64,000 nt of DNA, taken from NCBI GenBank assembly GCA_963573385.1, contig CAUYLG010044592.1, positions 62,001-126,000 on the forward strand, in the 5' to 3' direction. Below, one piece after another: positions 1 to 18,138 of this stretch. The stretch comes from Cacajao melanocephalus (lineage: Eukaryota > Chordata > Mammalia > Primates > Pitheciidae). Both the position numbers and the translations under genes were made by a program. The notes beneath the pieces are model-generated. The model searched no databases. It was given only the letters and a program-made list of their open reading frames with translations, and was not told the DNA's origin. Within the stretch, counting starts at the first letter, position 1; the number at the start of each line of letters is the position of its first letter.

Positions 1-130
1 TCATTTCTACCACTATATATTAGTTTTCCCGGTTATAGAATTTCGTATCAATGAAATCATATGATGTGTACTAATTTGTGACTGCTGATTTCACTTCTGA
101 TCAGCATTTTGAAAACAACATAGAGCAAAA
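1..130. mobile_element. Old LINE-like 3' fragment
   Basis: The start shares a block (TCATTTCTACCACT, then ATTAGTTTT) with 1,811-1,847 and resembles a common ancient L1 3'-end sequence. The family assignment is from memory. Confidence 0.4.
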
Positions 131-208
131 TAGAAAATAGCAAAACAAATAGCTGCTTGCAGGTTGAAGTACTGCTTTGTAGATCTTTGTTTCAGATAGA
201 TAGAAGAT

Positions 209-311
209 AGATGTGTGTGTGTGTGTGTGAGAGAGAGACAGAGAGAGAGAGAGGTAGAGACAAAGAGAGAGAGAGAGAGGCAGAGAGAGACAAAGAGAGA
301 GAGATAGAGGC

Positions 312-360
<49 letters not shown>

Positions 361-366
361 GAGAGA
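209..366 (+). repeat. Compound (TG)n-(GA)n microsatellite
   Basis: TG dinucleotides run into about 140 bases of GAGA with interspersed CAGAGA units. It abuts an Alu at 367. Confidence 0.95.
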
Positions 367-4294
<3,928 letters not shown>

Positions 4295-4689
4295 GGGAAA
4301 AGAGAAACCCTCAGAGGCATCCCCCATGCATTTCTGGAAGATGAGGAAACTGGGTTCTATCCACCAATTCCAGTCCATCGTTGGCTGAAGCCTGCTCCCG
4401 TGGGCACCCATGTTCTGGCCCTCCTTGCCCACCTTCTACATAGGCCAAGCGGGCTCCTGCGGGCAGGGAATGGCCTTGGGCAGAGAGTCGCAGGTGCTTG
4501 CAGCAAGAAGCTGGGAATCATAAGCGCCAATGAGATACAGGTGGGATATTGACAGCATCTACTGAAGTGGAAAGAACAGCTCAGCGCTGACCAACTGTTA
4601 TCACATAGTGGCTCATTTTGGTCTGGGTCCTGCCCTCAAGGCAAGGACGCCCATAGCTGCAGCATCTGGATGGAAATCCCAAAAAGGAA

Positions 4690-4870
4690 GGATGGCAGAG
4701 TGGCTGAGGGCACAGGCTATGAAGTAGGGGAGACATGGGCTGGGGTCTGCTCTTGCCACGTGCTAGCTGTGAGGCCTTGGATAAGTTACTTAACCTCTCT
4801 GATCTTCAATTTCCCCACCTGTAAAATGGGAATATACAGTGTTGTTTGAAGATTAGACGAGGCGGTTGAT
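4690..4870 (+). mobile_element. MIR element
   Basis: It contains the conserved MIR core (GTGAGGCCTTGGATAAGTTAC, then CTGTAAAATGGGAAT) in sense orientation. Confidence 0.7.
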
Positions 4871-5328
4871 TACCTGACACGGGGCACATGGAACGTTTCT
4901 TGAGAGTTACAGAGCTGGCTCCAGTCTGGAGGAAGGACATTTCCCAAGAGGTGTGTCTGAATGTCCGGAGACAAGACGGAAGAAGACTCAGATCCCAGTA
5001 AGGTGAGTTAAACACTGAAGACATGGGTGACGCTAAAGGGCCAGCAAAGGACATCACCGAGGGTGAGCGGCACTGATCTTGGCCAGAGGCTGTGAGAGGG
5101 TTCAAGGGTAATGTCTGGAGCCAGGAGGCCTTACTGTTTAGGAAATGCACTTTATCAATCCAGAGTATGTGTTGGTTTGTGCTTTGTTCAAAGAATCTGG
5201 TGCTCTGTCATCCTCTACTTGCAAGACAGCCAGAGGCAGGAGTGGGGGCTACTCTGTTGAAAGCTTCGCCCCAGTGCATTCCTGCTCCTATCCACTGGAG
5301 GCTAAACCAGTACAAAGATTCCCCCATT

Positions 5329-5619
5329 GGCCGTCACAGTGGCTCATGCCTGTAATCCCAGCACCTGGGGAAGCCAAGGCTGGAGGATCACTTGAGGTCA
5401 GGAGTTCGAGACCAGCCTGGCCAACATGGCAAAACCCAGTCTCTACCAAAAACAAAAAATTAGCCAGGAATGGTGGCAGGCACCTGCGGTCCTAGCTACT
5501 TGGGAGGCTGAGGCATGAGAGTTGCTTGAACCCAGGAGGCAGAAGTTGCAGTGAGCCGAGATTGTGCCACTGTACTCCATCCTGGGCGACAAAGTGAGAC
5601 CCTGTCTCAAAAAAAAAAA
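5329..5619 (+). mobile_element. Alu element
   Basis: Dimeric Alu with a short A tail. It is followed at 5,675-5,800 by a separate left-monomer Alu fragment. Confidence 0.93.
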
Positions 5620-5674
5620 GAGTCCCCTGCTACATGTTGAGCACCCACTTCAGGACTGCAAGAGTTAACATCAA

Positions 5675-5800
5675 AAATTTGGGTGTAGTGGCTCACGCCT
5701 GCAATCCCAGCACTTTGGGAGGCAGAGGCAGAAGGATCACTTAAGCCCAGGAGTTTGAGACCAGCCTGGGTAACATAGTGAGACCTTGCTTCCGTTTTTT
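5675..5800 (+). mobile_element. Alu left monomer (FLAM-like)
   Basis: A single Alu arm from GGGTGTAGTGGCTCACGCC to GTGAGACC, ending before a T-run. Confidence 0.8.
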
Positions 5801-7080
5801 TATAGGAAGAAAATTCAACGAACTGGCATGAGGAAATGATTAAAATGTCCAGGGTAAGAAGGCTTCAGGCCCAGCTGGATCCAGGAGCTCAAACAGGGAA
5901 ACTGCAGCCTTGTTTTATTTTCTCCATCTCCATCTCTTCACTCCATTCTCTACATTTTCATTTATTTAAAAAAGGCCCTCTCCTTGTGGTTGTAAGATGG
6001 CACCCAATCATAATGAAATTAAAATCCCATGCCTTCCACATTAAATTCAGAGCAAAGGGGTATAAGTGCTCTTGTCGCGGAAATCTCACAAAAAGTCTCA
6101 AGATTCACCCTGATTGGACTACCTTGGGACATTTAAGTAACATGCTTACCTCTGACCAAGCTCTATGGCACTGTGTCCACAGAAACGGGGGTACTGGTTG
6201 ACTTGGTCTGGGCCATGTGCTCCAGTCCTAGGGCATGGAGCCCCATCTCAACATGTGAATGGAGAGGGGTGGTTGGAAGATAGACCCCCAGGGGCAAAGC
6301 AGGGCTTTTGCCTGGCAGCAAGCGGACCAATCTACATGAGAGACAAGCTACCCAAATCCACTACAAACAATCTCTGCATCTTCAGTGAACTGGATGAAGA
6401 GGAAGAACACTGTTAGCCGCAGGCTGTCATGATGCAAACAGGTGAGGTTGCTCTCAGACCGTAGAAAGCCTTCGAGGAAAGCATCCAATCTGGAGCCCCG
6501 CTGTGCCACGAGCTAGTCGCTTACCTGTCTGGGGCTTCAGCTCCTCCTCTGCCGCTTCCTGGGGAGTCATGGGTGACTCACTAAACCTCTCTAGGTCTCA
6601 GCCACCTTGATAATTCTATTGTCTATCCAACCATCCATCCATCCATCCATCCATCCATCCATCCATCCATCCATTCACTAAACATTTATAAGCATTGAAG
6701 TGTGCCATGCCCTCTGTAGATTCTGAGGATAAAGACAGTTGTTCACAGCTGTATCACAGTATCTGGCACAGTGCCTGGCATATAATAAGTGTTCAATAAA
6801 CACTGAGTCAAGGAACAAATGAACAAGATAAAGTCACTGCACTCGAAGGGCTCACTGTCTAATAGAGAAAACAGACACTTAGAATTCCAAGTGTATTGTA
6901 GCACCTATCCAATGTGCTTTGGACAAACAGAGGAGGGAGGCTGTCTGGAAGACTCATGAAGCCTCCACTCAGGAAGTCACAGGCCTTCAAGGAGAGGGGG
7001 ATTTCAGCAGGCTGAGGAAAGGAGGCAGCACACAGCCAGCCCAGGGAACAGTGTCAACAATGGCACAGAACTGGAGGAGA
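5801..7080. other. Intergenic, with (ATCC)n at about 6,630-6,675
   Basis: The tetranucleotide array CCATCCATCC has about 11 units. The stretch 6,735-6,805 resembles a MIR/L2 3' segment (CAGTGCCTGGCATATAATAAG). I see no coding signal. Confidence 0.6.
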
Positions 7081-7084
7081 AGAC

Positions 7085-7386
7085 ATTATTATTATTATTA
7101 TTATTTTATTATTATTTTTGAGACAGAGTCTCACTCTGTCTCCTGGGCTGGAGTGCAGTGGCACCATCTCAGATCACTACAACCTCCGCCTCCCAGGTTC
7201 AACCTTAGCCTCCCAAGTAGCTGGGATTACGGTGCCTGCCACCATGCCCGGCTAATTTTTTGTATTTTTAGTAAAGATGGGGTTTCACCATGTTGACCAG
7301 GCTGGTCTCGAACTCCTGATCTTGGGATTCGCCACCTCGGCCTCCCAAAGTGCTGGGATTACAGGCATGAGCCACCGCGCCCGGCT
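7085..7386 (-). mobile_element. Alu element with (ATT)n tail
   Basis: Antisense Alu. Its tail has become an ATT trinucleotide repeat (7,085-7,116). Confidence 0.95.
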
Positions 7387-8342
7387 GAAATTAATACTAC
7401 TAATCACTTACCATAGACCAGACATTTTATATTTGCCTTACATTCTTAGAAAGGATTAGAATTTATCCACCATAAAATCTTGGCATGCCTAGACTCCTTC
7501 TGCCTCTTGCTCTCCCCTCCTCTGGGTCTCTGCTCTCACTTAAGATGTTGTGACATTCCCCGCCCCGCAAACCCACCAGTTGATAGTTATGTCTCCCTCT
7601 GGTTCACCATCCATACAGCTGCCAGAGGGATTGTTTCAAAATCCAAGGTCGAGCCTCTCAATCCTTGGTTTGAAATCCTTCAATGGCTCCACATCCCCCA
7701 AAAGTTGTGTTTAAGATCTTTTGTAATATGACCCTGAATTGCAATGCATGCCCCACCCCTGGCACTCCCTAAGGTATACTTGTATACCTCCAAACCTTGC
7801 TCGTACTGCCCTTTCTGCCTTGGGTGTCCATCTTCCCTTCTACCTCCAATCTGGGGGCTATTTTTACTCTCCAGAGGGCATTTGGCAATGTCTGAAGACA
7901 TTTTGGTTGTCACAACTAAGGGGATGCTTCTGCAATCTGCTGGGTAGAGATTTAAAACTCTGCTAAACATCCTACGATGCACAGAAAGTTCCCCATCGCA
8001 AAGAATTATCTGGCTTGAAATGTCAGTAGTGCTGAGGTTGAGAAATCCTGCTTTGACTTTTCAGGAATGGGGAGCTACAGAAGGATTCTCAACAGAGAGT
8101 GAGAGATTTGGCTTTGGGAACTCTGGCATCTAAGTCTGCAGTGGCCAAGAGGAAGCCGGGACTGGAGACCAGTGTAAGTCATGACCTTTCTTCCTCTTTT
8201 CTTCCTCCTTCTCCTGGAAATCAGTGAGGTAAGCTAGCAAGAGTCTATTGCTCTTCAGCCAGAAACACTACGCTCTGTGGGCACTCCTCCCAGATGGCAA
8301 ATGAAGTCTATCGCAACAAGCAAAGTGCATATGTCATATCTG
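7387..8342. other. Intergenic, unassigned
   Basis: Unique-looking sequence. The part at 7,850-8,050 (CATTTGGCAATGTCTGAAGAC) resembles an old DNA-transposon or MER-type repeat. I could not assign a family and see no gene. Confidence 0.4.
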
Positions 8343-8347
8343 TTAGG

Positions 8348-9121
8348 TTACCACCATCATTATCATCAACATCATCATCACTGCCACCACTGCCATTATC
8401 ACCACCACCATCATCATCATCACCATCATCACCATCATCAACATCATTATCCTCACAACCACCATCACCACCATCATCGTCCTCGCCATCGCCATCACTA
8501 CTGTCATTATCAACACCACCACCATCACCATCATCAATATTATCATTATCACTACCACCATCATCATCACCATCATTATCCTCACAACCACCATCACCAC
8601 CATCATCGTCCTCACCATCGCCATCACTACTGTCATTATCAACATCACCATCATCACTGTCACCACCACCATCATCACCATCACTACTGTCATTATCAAC
8701 ACCACCACCATCACCATCATCAATATTATCATCAGCACCACCATCATCATCACCATCCTCACCATCATCGACATCATTATCCTCACAACCACCATCACCA
8801 CCATCATCATCCTCACCATCGCCATCACTACTGTCATTATCAACACCATCACCATCACTATCATCAACATCATCATCACCACCATCATCACCACCATCAT
8901 CATCATCCTCTCCACAATCACCATCACCACCATTATCATCACCATCACTATAACCGCTAGCATCACCGTCATCATCATCACCACCACCATCACTACCATC
9001 ATCACCGCTGTCACCATTATCAACAGTATTACCAGCCCAACACCACCACCATCATCATCACCACCACCACTATCACCATTATCACCATCATCATCATCAC
9101 CACCATCATCAACATCACCAT
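8348..9121 (+). repeat. Long (CAY)n/(CAT-CAC)n satellite with higher-order repeats
   Basis: About 770 bases of almost pure CAT/CAC triplets. A longer block beginning CCTCACAACC recurs at 8,451, 8,580 and 8,781 (spacing 129 and 201). A second motif, CATCACTACTGTCATTATCA, recurs four times. The pattern shows segmental duplication inside the array. Long open frames here (poly-His on +, poly-Met/Val on -) follow from the triplet composition. Confidence 0.95.
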
Positions 9122-9868
<747 letters not shown>

Positions 9869-10140
9869 TTACAAGAATTCCAGATATTAGCTCTTGCTGG
9901 GGTTGGTTCAATTGTTCACAGATGTCAGGGTTCCCATGCTGCAGCTGTCTTGGCCTTCTCTCATGGCGGCAAGATGTTTCACAGCTGGAAGACCCCTTCA
10001 GTCAGGAAAGCTAGCCTTTCCTCAGAAGCATTTCCCTACACACAGAGACTTCCATTTGGGTTTCCTCAATAGAACTGGACCACTCAGCCACCACTGCCGC
10101 AAGGGAGGCTGAGAAAGATGAAATAGAATTGTCACGATTA

Positions 10141-10459
<319 letters not shown>

Positions 10460-10569
10460 TCATGATTGGCTACAATGAATCTGATCTATTGCCTGAGGTA
10501 GGACACATTGCTGACTGCAAACAAAATCTGAGTTCTGTTGACAAAGAAGATGGCATAAGGTGAGTATTA

Positions 10570-11020
10570 TGGGTATCATAAATTCAAGATACTATGGCTG
10601 CATAATAAACTATCCCAAAACGTAGTGGCATTTATTTTGCACATGAATCTGCAATCCAGCAGGGTTCAGTGGAGACAAGGTTCAGTGAGTTCATCCCCGC
10701 TCTACTTGGTTTAAAGTTACCCAGTTTAAACTCTTAGTTTAAAATGACTTGGTTACTCAGATTAAAACAAGAGCAACATCTACTTTGCTCATGGTTTTGC
10801 AATTTGACCAGATTTCAATCGGCTCAGCTGGGATGACTCAATGTCAGCTGGGAGGACTGCAGAACTGGGAGCTGGAGTCATCTGAAGGCTCACTTGCTCG
10901 CATCTCTGGACCTGAGATGGGAAGTCCCAAACAGATGAGAGTCCATGGGCTTCTCTCCAGCATGGTGGCTTCAGGGTACTTTGGATCTCTCACATATTAA
11001 CTCAGGGATCTCAAGATGTA

Positions 11021-11070
<50 letters not shown>

Positions 11071-11165
11071 CAGATGGAAGCTGTAACTCCTTTCTTTAAC
11101 CCAGCCTTGGAAGTCCTGGCATCATTTCCACCATATTCTATTCATTAGGAGAGAGTCACTGAGGT
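10570..11165. mobile_element. Ancient interspersed repeat interrupted by (GA)n
   Basis: The blocks GCATAATAAACTATCCCAAA, GAGTCATCTGAAGGCTC and CCATATTCTATTCATTAG belong to one old repeat type, also seen at 54,262-54,745 and 62,845-62,960. The family name is not certain. Confidence 0.5.
11022..11068 (+). repeat. (GA)n microsatellite
   Basis: About 23 uninterrupted GA units. Confidence 0.97.
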
Positions 11166-11398
11166 TGCCCCATCATGTAGGGTAGGGAAATTAGTCTCCC
11201 GTCTTTCTGTGGGAGAAGCATTAGAGAGCTGGAAGTAAGTGAATTGTAAAGTACTGTGTTGAATGGAGAATGAAGGGGAAGTTTGGAATATGCTTTGAAA
11301 TACCGCCCTTCTCCAGGTCCTGAAACATATATCTCTATTAATATTTTGAAGAATCAGAATGAGTTATGCTCAGAAAAGGTAATACTTCATGTTATTTT

Positions 11399-11705
11399 GT
11401 TTTTATTTTTATTTATTTATTTATTGAGACAAGGTCTTGCTCTGTCACCGAGGCTGGAGTGTAGTGGTGCAATCATAGCTCACTGCAGCCTCCACCTCCT
11501 AGACTCAAGTGATTCTCTTGCTTCAACCTCCCGAGTAGCTATAACTACAGGTGTGTGCCACCATGCCCAACTAATTTTTGAAACTTTTTTGCAGAGACAG
11601 GGTCTTGCTATGTTGCCCAGGCTGGTCTTGAACTCCTGAAAAGTCATCCTCCCACTGCTGCCTCCCAAAGTGCTGGGATTACAGGAGTAAGCCACTGCAA
11701 CTGGC
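11399..11705 (-). mobile_element. Alu element
   Basis: Antisense Alu with a TTTA-rich head (complement of the A tail). Confidence 0.93.
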
Positions 11706-13731
11706 TTATTTCCTTATTTTAGATGCAGAGAAACCCTGCTGTAGTTAGTTAATTGCCCATATCCCATCAGCTGCACCTTTCCATGTGTTTGCCGTCTGGA
11801 AATGCTGGGAAAATAATCACTTCTATTCCATCAGCCCTAAGCCAATCACCAAGCCGTTGATGCCCGCTCTCACCACTCCTATTCAACATTATACCAGAAG
11901 TCCAACCTAATGCAACAAGACAAAGAAAGAAAGAAAATTTACACAGATTAGGAAGGAAGAAACTAAACTGTCTTTGTTTGCAGATGACATTATTGTCTAT
12001 GTAGAAAATCCTAAAGAGTTAACAAAAAACCCTCTTGGAACTAATAAGTGTGTGTAGCAAGGTTGCAGGATACAAGGTTAACGTACAAAGGTCAACTGCT
12101 TTCCTACATACCAGCAACAAACAAGTGGCATTTAAAATTATAAACACAATGCCATTTATTTTAGCATCAAAAAAAGAAAAAACAAACAAGTATAAATCAA
12201 ATAAACATATACTGGATCTTTATGAGGAAAACTACAAAATTCTGATGAATGAAACCAAAGATCTCAATAATGGAGAGACAGTCCATGTTCATGGAGAGTT
12301 CTTCCCAACTTGATCTTACAGATTGAGGACAATCCCAATAAGAATCCCAGTGAGTTATTTTGTGAGTATTGACAAGCTGATTCTAAAATTCAAACAGAAA
12401 GGCAAAAAGCCTGCAATAGCCAATACAATACTGAAGAACAACAACCACATTGAAGGACTGACATTACCTGACTTTAAAACTATAAAATAAAGCTACAGTA
12501 ATCAAGACAGTATGGTACTGGTGAAAGAACGAAGACGTCAGTGGAACAGAATACAGACCCCCAAAATATCCCACACAAATATAGTCAACTGGTCTGTGAC
12601 AAACAGGCAAAGGCAATTCAGTGGAAAAAGGATAGTCTTTTCAACAAATGGTGCTGAAACAACTGGTTGTCTATGTGCAAAATAATAATAGTAGTAAATT
12701 TAGACACAGACCTTACACCTTTCACAAAAAATAACTCAACATGAATCATAGACCTAAATATAAAATACAAAACTACAAAACTTCTAGCAGATATCATAGC
12801 ATAAAGTCTTGGATCTCAGTGACCCTGGGTTTGGCAATGAGTTTTTAGATACAACACTAAAAGGATAATCCAAGAATGAAAAAAAAAATTGGTGGCTTGC
12901 ACTTTATGAAAATTGAAAACCGTATTAAATTTGAAAATCTTTCCAAAACACATATCTGATACACAGATATCCAAAATACACAATTTTAAAACTTGACAAT
13001 AAGAAAACAAGTAACCCAACTAAAAAATGGGCACAAAATATCAGCAGACAATGAATAGGATATACAGATGGCAAAAAGCATATGAAAATATGCTCAATAT
13101 CATATGTCATTAGGAAATTGCAAATTTCCCAGTTTGCAGACATATTGACATATGCCTCATATATCACTAGGAAATAGCAAACATCAATGAGATACCACTA
13201 CACACCTACTAGAGTGGCTAAAATCCTCAAACTGACAATATCAAAAGCTGACAAAAATACAGAGCAATGAAAACTCTCACTTGTTGTTGACAGGAAGGCA
13301 AAATGGTACAGTCACCTTGGAAGACCGGTTGGCAGTTTCTTGCACCACTAAACATACTCTTACCATATGATCTGGATATTGTGCTCCTTGGTATTTCCCC
13401 AATTGTGCTGCAAACTTATGTCTACCCCAAAGCTGGAAGCAACCAAGATGTCTTTCAATAGGTAGAATAGATAAACTGTGGTGCATCCATACGACAGGGC
13501 ACTATTCAGCCACAAAAAGAAATGAGGTGTCAAGCCTGAAAAAGACATGGAGGAACTTGAAAAGCATATTGCTAAGTAAAAGAAGTCAGTTTTAAGGGAC
13601 TGCATACTTTCTGATTTCAATTACATGACATTCTGAAAAAGGCAAAACTATGGAGACAGTAAAAAAAAATCAGTGGTTTCCAGGATCCAGGATTTTTAGA
13701 AAGTGAAACTATTCTTTATTTTTTTCTTTAT

Positions 13732-13958
<227 letters not shown>

Positions 13959-14012
13959 GAAACTCTTCTTTATGTTACTACATGTGTAGATTCATGACAT
14001 TATACATTGTTA

Positions 14013-14671
<659 letters not shown>

Positions 14672-14875
14672 CTGAGAAACAATATATGCTATGGACTTCA
14701 GTTTATAATAATGTATCAGTATTATAATGAAGGCACTACACACTAATGCAAGATATTAATAAAAGGGGAAATTGTGCAAGGGGGAGGAAAGTGTGTGGGA
14801 ACTCTATACTATCTGCTTAATTTTTCTATAAATCAACAGTGTTCTAAAAAATAAAGTCTATTAATTTAAACACTG

Positions 14876-16402
14876 AAAGGCTTGAAAACAAGTAAGCGTG
14901 TTAGGATGTAATGAGGATTGAGCTTATACTGAGGCAAGACTTGGGCACCCCTAGATGGGGGAACAGAGTTTTAACTTGGTGCCTCTGGACCCGCTCCCAG
15001 GACTGACAGAGCAGTCACAGACAGTCTGGGAATCTAGGGCAGGAACTTGAACAGTGGGACGGTATGCAAGAGGACAAACTTCCCATTAATGATCTCTCTT
15101 GGACCCAAGAACAATGCCCTGTTTTCTTTAACTTTGTAATTTGACATAATTTCCGATTCACAGGAAAGTTGGGAGAGGAGTACAAAGAATTCCCGAAGTC
15201 TCTTCCCCTAGATTTCCTGAATGTCTTGGCCCTGACCACACTGGTGCTTTCTTTGCCTGTCTTCTCAATGCCACGTTCATCTTCATTTCACCACCGAGCA
15301 ACAGACCAAGGCAACCGCCTTCAACTTTGCTTCTTTCTCGTCTTCATCCTGGTAAGAACAGCAATTGACATTTTGAATGCCCAATCCACTCCAGGCATTG
15401 TTCTGGGCACTGCAAGACGTACCTTGCCATTTCACCATCTCATAGCCCTATGAGGTGGTGTCTATTATTATCTCCATTTTACAGATGGGGAAACTGAGGC
15501 ACAGGGAGGCTTATCTACTTTGCCCAAAGTCACATAATAAGTAGCAGAGTTGGCATGCCAATGTGGGTGGCAAGCCCAGTTTGGGAGGCCAGGAGGAGAC
15601 ACAGCCCAAGCCACACATTCCCAAAGGACTTCAAAGACAGACTCTTGCTGTCATCTCCTGATGAGATGGGGCACAAACTCAGAGACACAAAGACAGGACA
15701 AAGGCAGCTTGCAGGTTGAACTGCATGGGATGAAATATCAACTGTGTGGGTGCGTGGATGTGTGACTAATGAGTGTGAGGGAGTATGAGTGTGGACAGGA
15801 GTGGTAGTCACACCTTATCTGGAGAATTTCTATTCTTCCTAAAACCCAAGCTTCCAGGAAACCCTTCCTGGGGCCCTCTCTCCCCAGCCCTCTCCACGTC
15901 TGCCTGGGCTGCCCCCAGTACAGGGTTTATTACAATCGATTGCTTATGTCTGTTCACTTGTCAGTGCCCCAACCAGATCTTCAGGGCTAGAAAGCAGGGA
16001 CTGGGTCTGTTTCTCGCTCTCCTCAGCCCCCAGATCACGACTTGGCATATGAAGGCATCCACAAACAGATGCCGAAGGATGGGAGTTTTTCCACATCCTA
16101 CACCACCTCCAGGTATTTGCTCATGCTGTTCCTTCCACCTGCATGTTTTTCTGCATTGATCCTTGATCCAGGCACTGGTCAGAGGTCACCTCCTCCAGGA
16201 AGCCATCCCTGACCCCGGGGAACTGAATCCTCTATACTGTCACTTACAGGGGATTAGTGGCTGTCTCGCTCCCTTGGTTGTAAGGTCTCAGAGGGCAGGG
16301 GTTGTTTCCTGTCTTCAAGTCTGCATCATCAGGGCTTGTCACAGGGTTAGACACAGAGTAGGACCAAGACAGAGCGAGTGCAGGAAAGAATGACTGACAT
16401 AT
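14876..16402. other. Intergenic with MIR-like segment
   Basis: 15,440-15,560 carries a MIR/L2-type core (TCTCCATTTTACAGATGGGG). The rest is unassigned. No ORF has coding character. Confidence 0.5.
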
Positions 16403-16693
16403 GGGCTGGGCATGGTGGCTCATGCCTGTAATCCCAGCACTTTAGGAGGCAGAAGCGGGCGGATCATCTGAGGTCAGGAGTTTGAGACCAGCCTGGCCAA
16501 CATGGTGAAACCTCATCTCTATTAAAAATACAAAAATTAGCCAGGCATGGTGGTCCATGCTTGTAATCCCAGCTACTCAGGAGAATCTCTTGAACTCAGG
16601 AGGTCGAGTTTGTAGTGAGCTGGGATCATGCTACTGCACTCCAGGCTCCAGCTTGGGTGACAGAATAAGACTCCATCTCCAAAAAAAAAAAAA
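16403..16693 (+). mobile_element. Alu element
   Basis: Dimeric Alu, slightly shortened in the right arm, with a 13-base A tail. Confidence 0.94.
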
Positions 16694-17179
16694 GAATGGT
16701 TGACATGCAGTGGCCCCTGCCCCGGGAAGCCAACCCTCACCCTCCACTACAGCACTTGATCCCACTGGGCTGTCCTTGGCTTCCACCCTCACACTGAGAG
16801 CTCCTTAAGGGCGGGAGGGGGTCACATTACTCTCTGGGTTCCCAGCACTGACCAGGGTCAGTCCAGAATCTCCCACCTCCCCTCCCTCCGCTCTCCCGTC
16901 ACTCAGGGCTCCACAACCACGCTGGCCTTCAGGCAATTCCTCCTGCAGGCTGAGCTGGTTCTCACCCCAAGGCCTTTGCATTAGCTCTTCCCTCTCCCTA
17001 CATGAGTCTTCCCCCATAGCCTTTTCAGAGTCTGAGCTTAAATGTCCCCTCCTCAGAAAGCCGCTTCCAGACCACCTGCCACAGTGGCCTAAGAAGCCCC
17101 TCCTTTCTTCTTGGGGCCTCCTGACCTGAAATACTTTGTTGAGTGTTTTCCCCTCATCATCTGACTGTATCTTGTATCT

Positions 17180-17600
17180 GGGCTCTTATGGTGTCCAGTG
17201 GTTAATGGTCTATGGGGCCTGGGTTCGAATCCCAGCTCTCCCTGCTTACCTGCTGAGTGATTTTAAATTTCTTTCTTTTTTTAAATTTTATAAATGTTTA
17301 TTTTTGTAGATACAGGATCTTGCTAAGAGGGTTGCCCAGGCTGATCTCGAACTCTGGGGTTCAAGCGATCCTCCCACCTCGGCCTCCCAAAGTGCTGGGA
17401 TTACAGGCATGAGCCACTTTGCCCAACCCGTTTTGAATTTCTTAAGGACTCTGTGCCTCAGTTTCCCCATCTGTAAACCCGGTGATAGTATCACTCTCTT
17501 ATAGGGTAGTTGCCAGGATTAAATGAGTTAACATTTGCAGTGCCTTCGCCCAGGGCCAACAGATTGTATTAGTTATTGACTGAAGGGCTGTTGTACTATC
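17180..17600 (+). mobile_element. MIR element split by a partial Alu
   Basis: The left part includes GGGTTCGAATCCCAGCTC, a well-kept tRNA-type B box. The right part has GCCTCAGTTTCCCCATCTG and AAATGAGTTAACA. The insert at about 17,284-17,430 is an antisense Alu fragment. It lies just upstream of the IL4R CpG island. Confidence 0.75.
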
Positions 17601-17976
17601 CAAATGTAGCTGGAGTAGGCTCTGGGTAAATATTTATTGAACGTGCAAACACTGGCACTTGGAAGCTGGGCTGTTAGGAAGGGGAGGAGGATTCCAGTCG
17701 CTCAGCCCTCCCACCCCAAACGCAACTGCCCCCGGCGCAGGGGAGGCGGCGGAGCAGGGCAGGAGAGGCCTGGTCAGGCGTGGGCGTTCTATTCGGAGAC
17801 CAAGAGGATCCACAGCAGAGTTCTTCGCTGGGTGCGACCTCGGACTGCGGCGTGGGAGGAAGCTGGAGTCACCCCTAGGACGGGACAGCGGCTCGGACTA
17901 TCCGGCGGCGGCGGGGACAGCGACAGTGGCGCGAGGTGTCCGGGACCGGGGCCGGGCGCGCCGGGCGGGGCGGTGC

Positions 17977-17984
17977 ATGCAAAT
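17977..17984 (+). promoter_or_regulatory. Octamer element ATGCAAAT (Oct-1/Oct-2 type)
   Basis: A perfect octamer lies about 43-50 bases upstream of the inferred IL4R start, between GC boxes. Octamers at this distance are typical of lymphoid promoters. Use by Oct factors here is inference. Confidence 0.6.
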
Positions 17985-18026
17985 CTGCCGGGCGCCGGGG
18001 CGGGGCGCAGGAAGCCGGGGCGGGCC

Positions 18027-18138
18027 GGGTCCCGGCGCCTAGGAAAGCCCCGGGCGGCGCGGGCCAGGGCAGGGCCGCCCAGGGGTCCCCCACTTCCCGC
18101 TCGGGCTCCCGGACAGCGAATGGAGCAGGGGCGCGCAG
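18027..18138 (+). other. IL4R: IL4R noncoding exon 1 (5' UTR)
   Basis: The sequence from about 18,027 to the donor at 18,139 (GCAG|GTAGGA) closely matches my memory of the first exon of human IL4R mRNA. It contains an ATG at 18,120-18,122, 19 bases before the donor. That ATG opens a short upstream ORF which terminates in exon 2. The 5' boundary is approximate and the 3' boundary is set by the donor. Confidence 0.75.

Noticed and set aside
8277..9023. Open frames of 219-227 codons (poly-His, Ser/Pro-rich, poly-Met/Val) over the CAY satellite
   Set aside because: They exist in several frames and both strands because the triplet repeat lacks stops. No promoter, splice or domain evidence.
8348..9121. 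CRISPR-like array
   Set aside because: There are no constant-length repeats with unique spacers. It is a eukaryotic microsatellite-type satellite.
11855..13680. Possible functional reverse transcriptase
   Set aside because: The L1 ORF2 is broken by many stops and shifts and lacks its 5' part.
17221..17234. tRNA gene suggested by a perfect B box
   Set aside because: No cloverleaf or A box at tRNA spacing. The surrounding sequence is a MIR, a tRNA-derived SINE.
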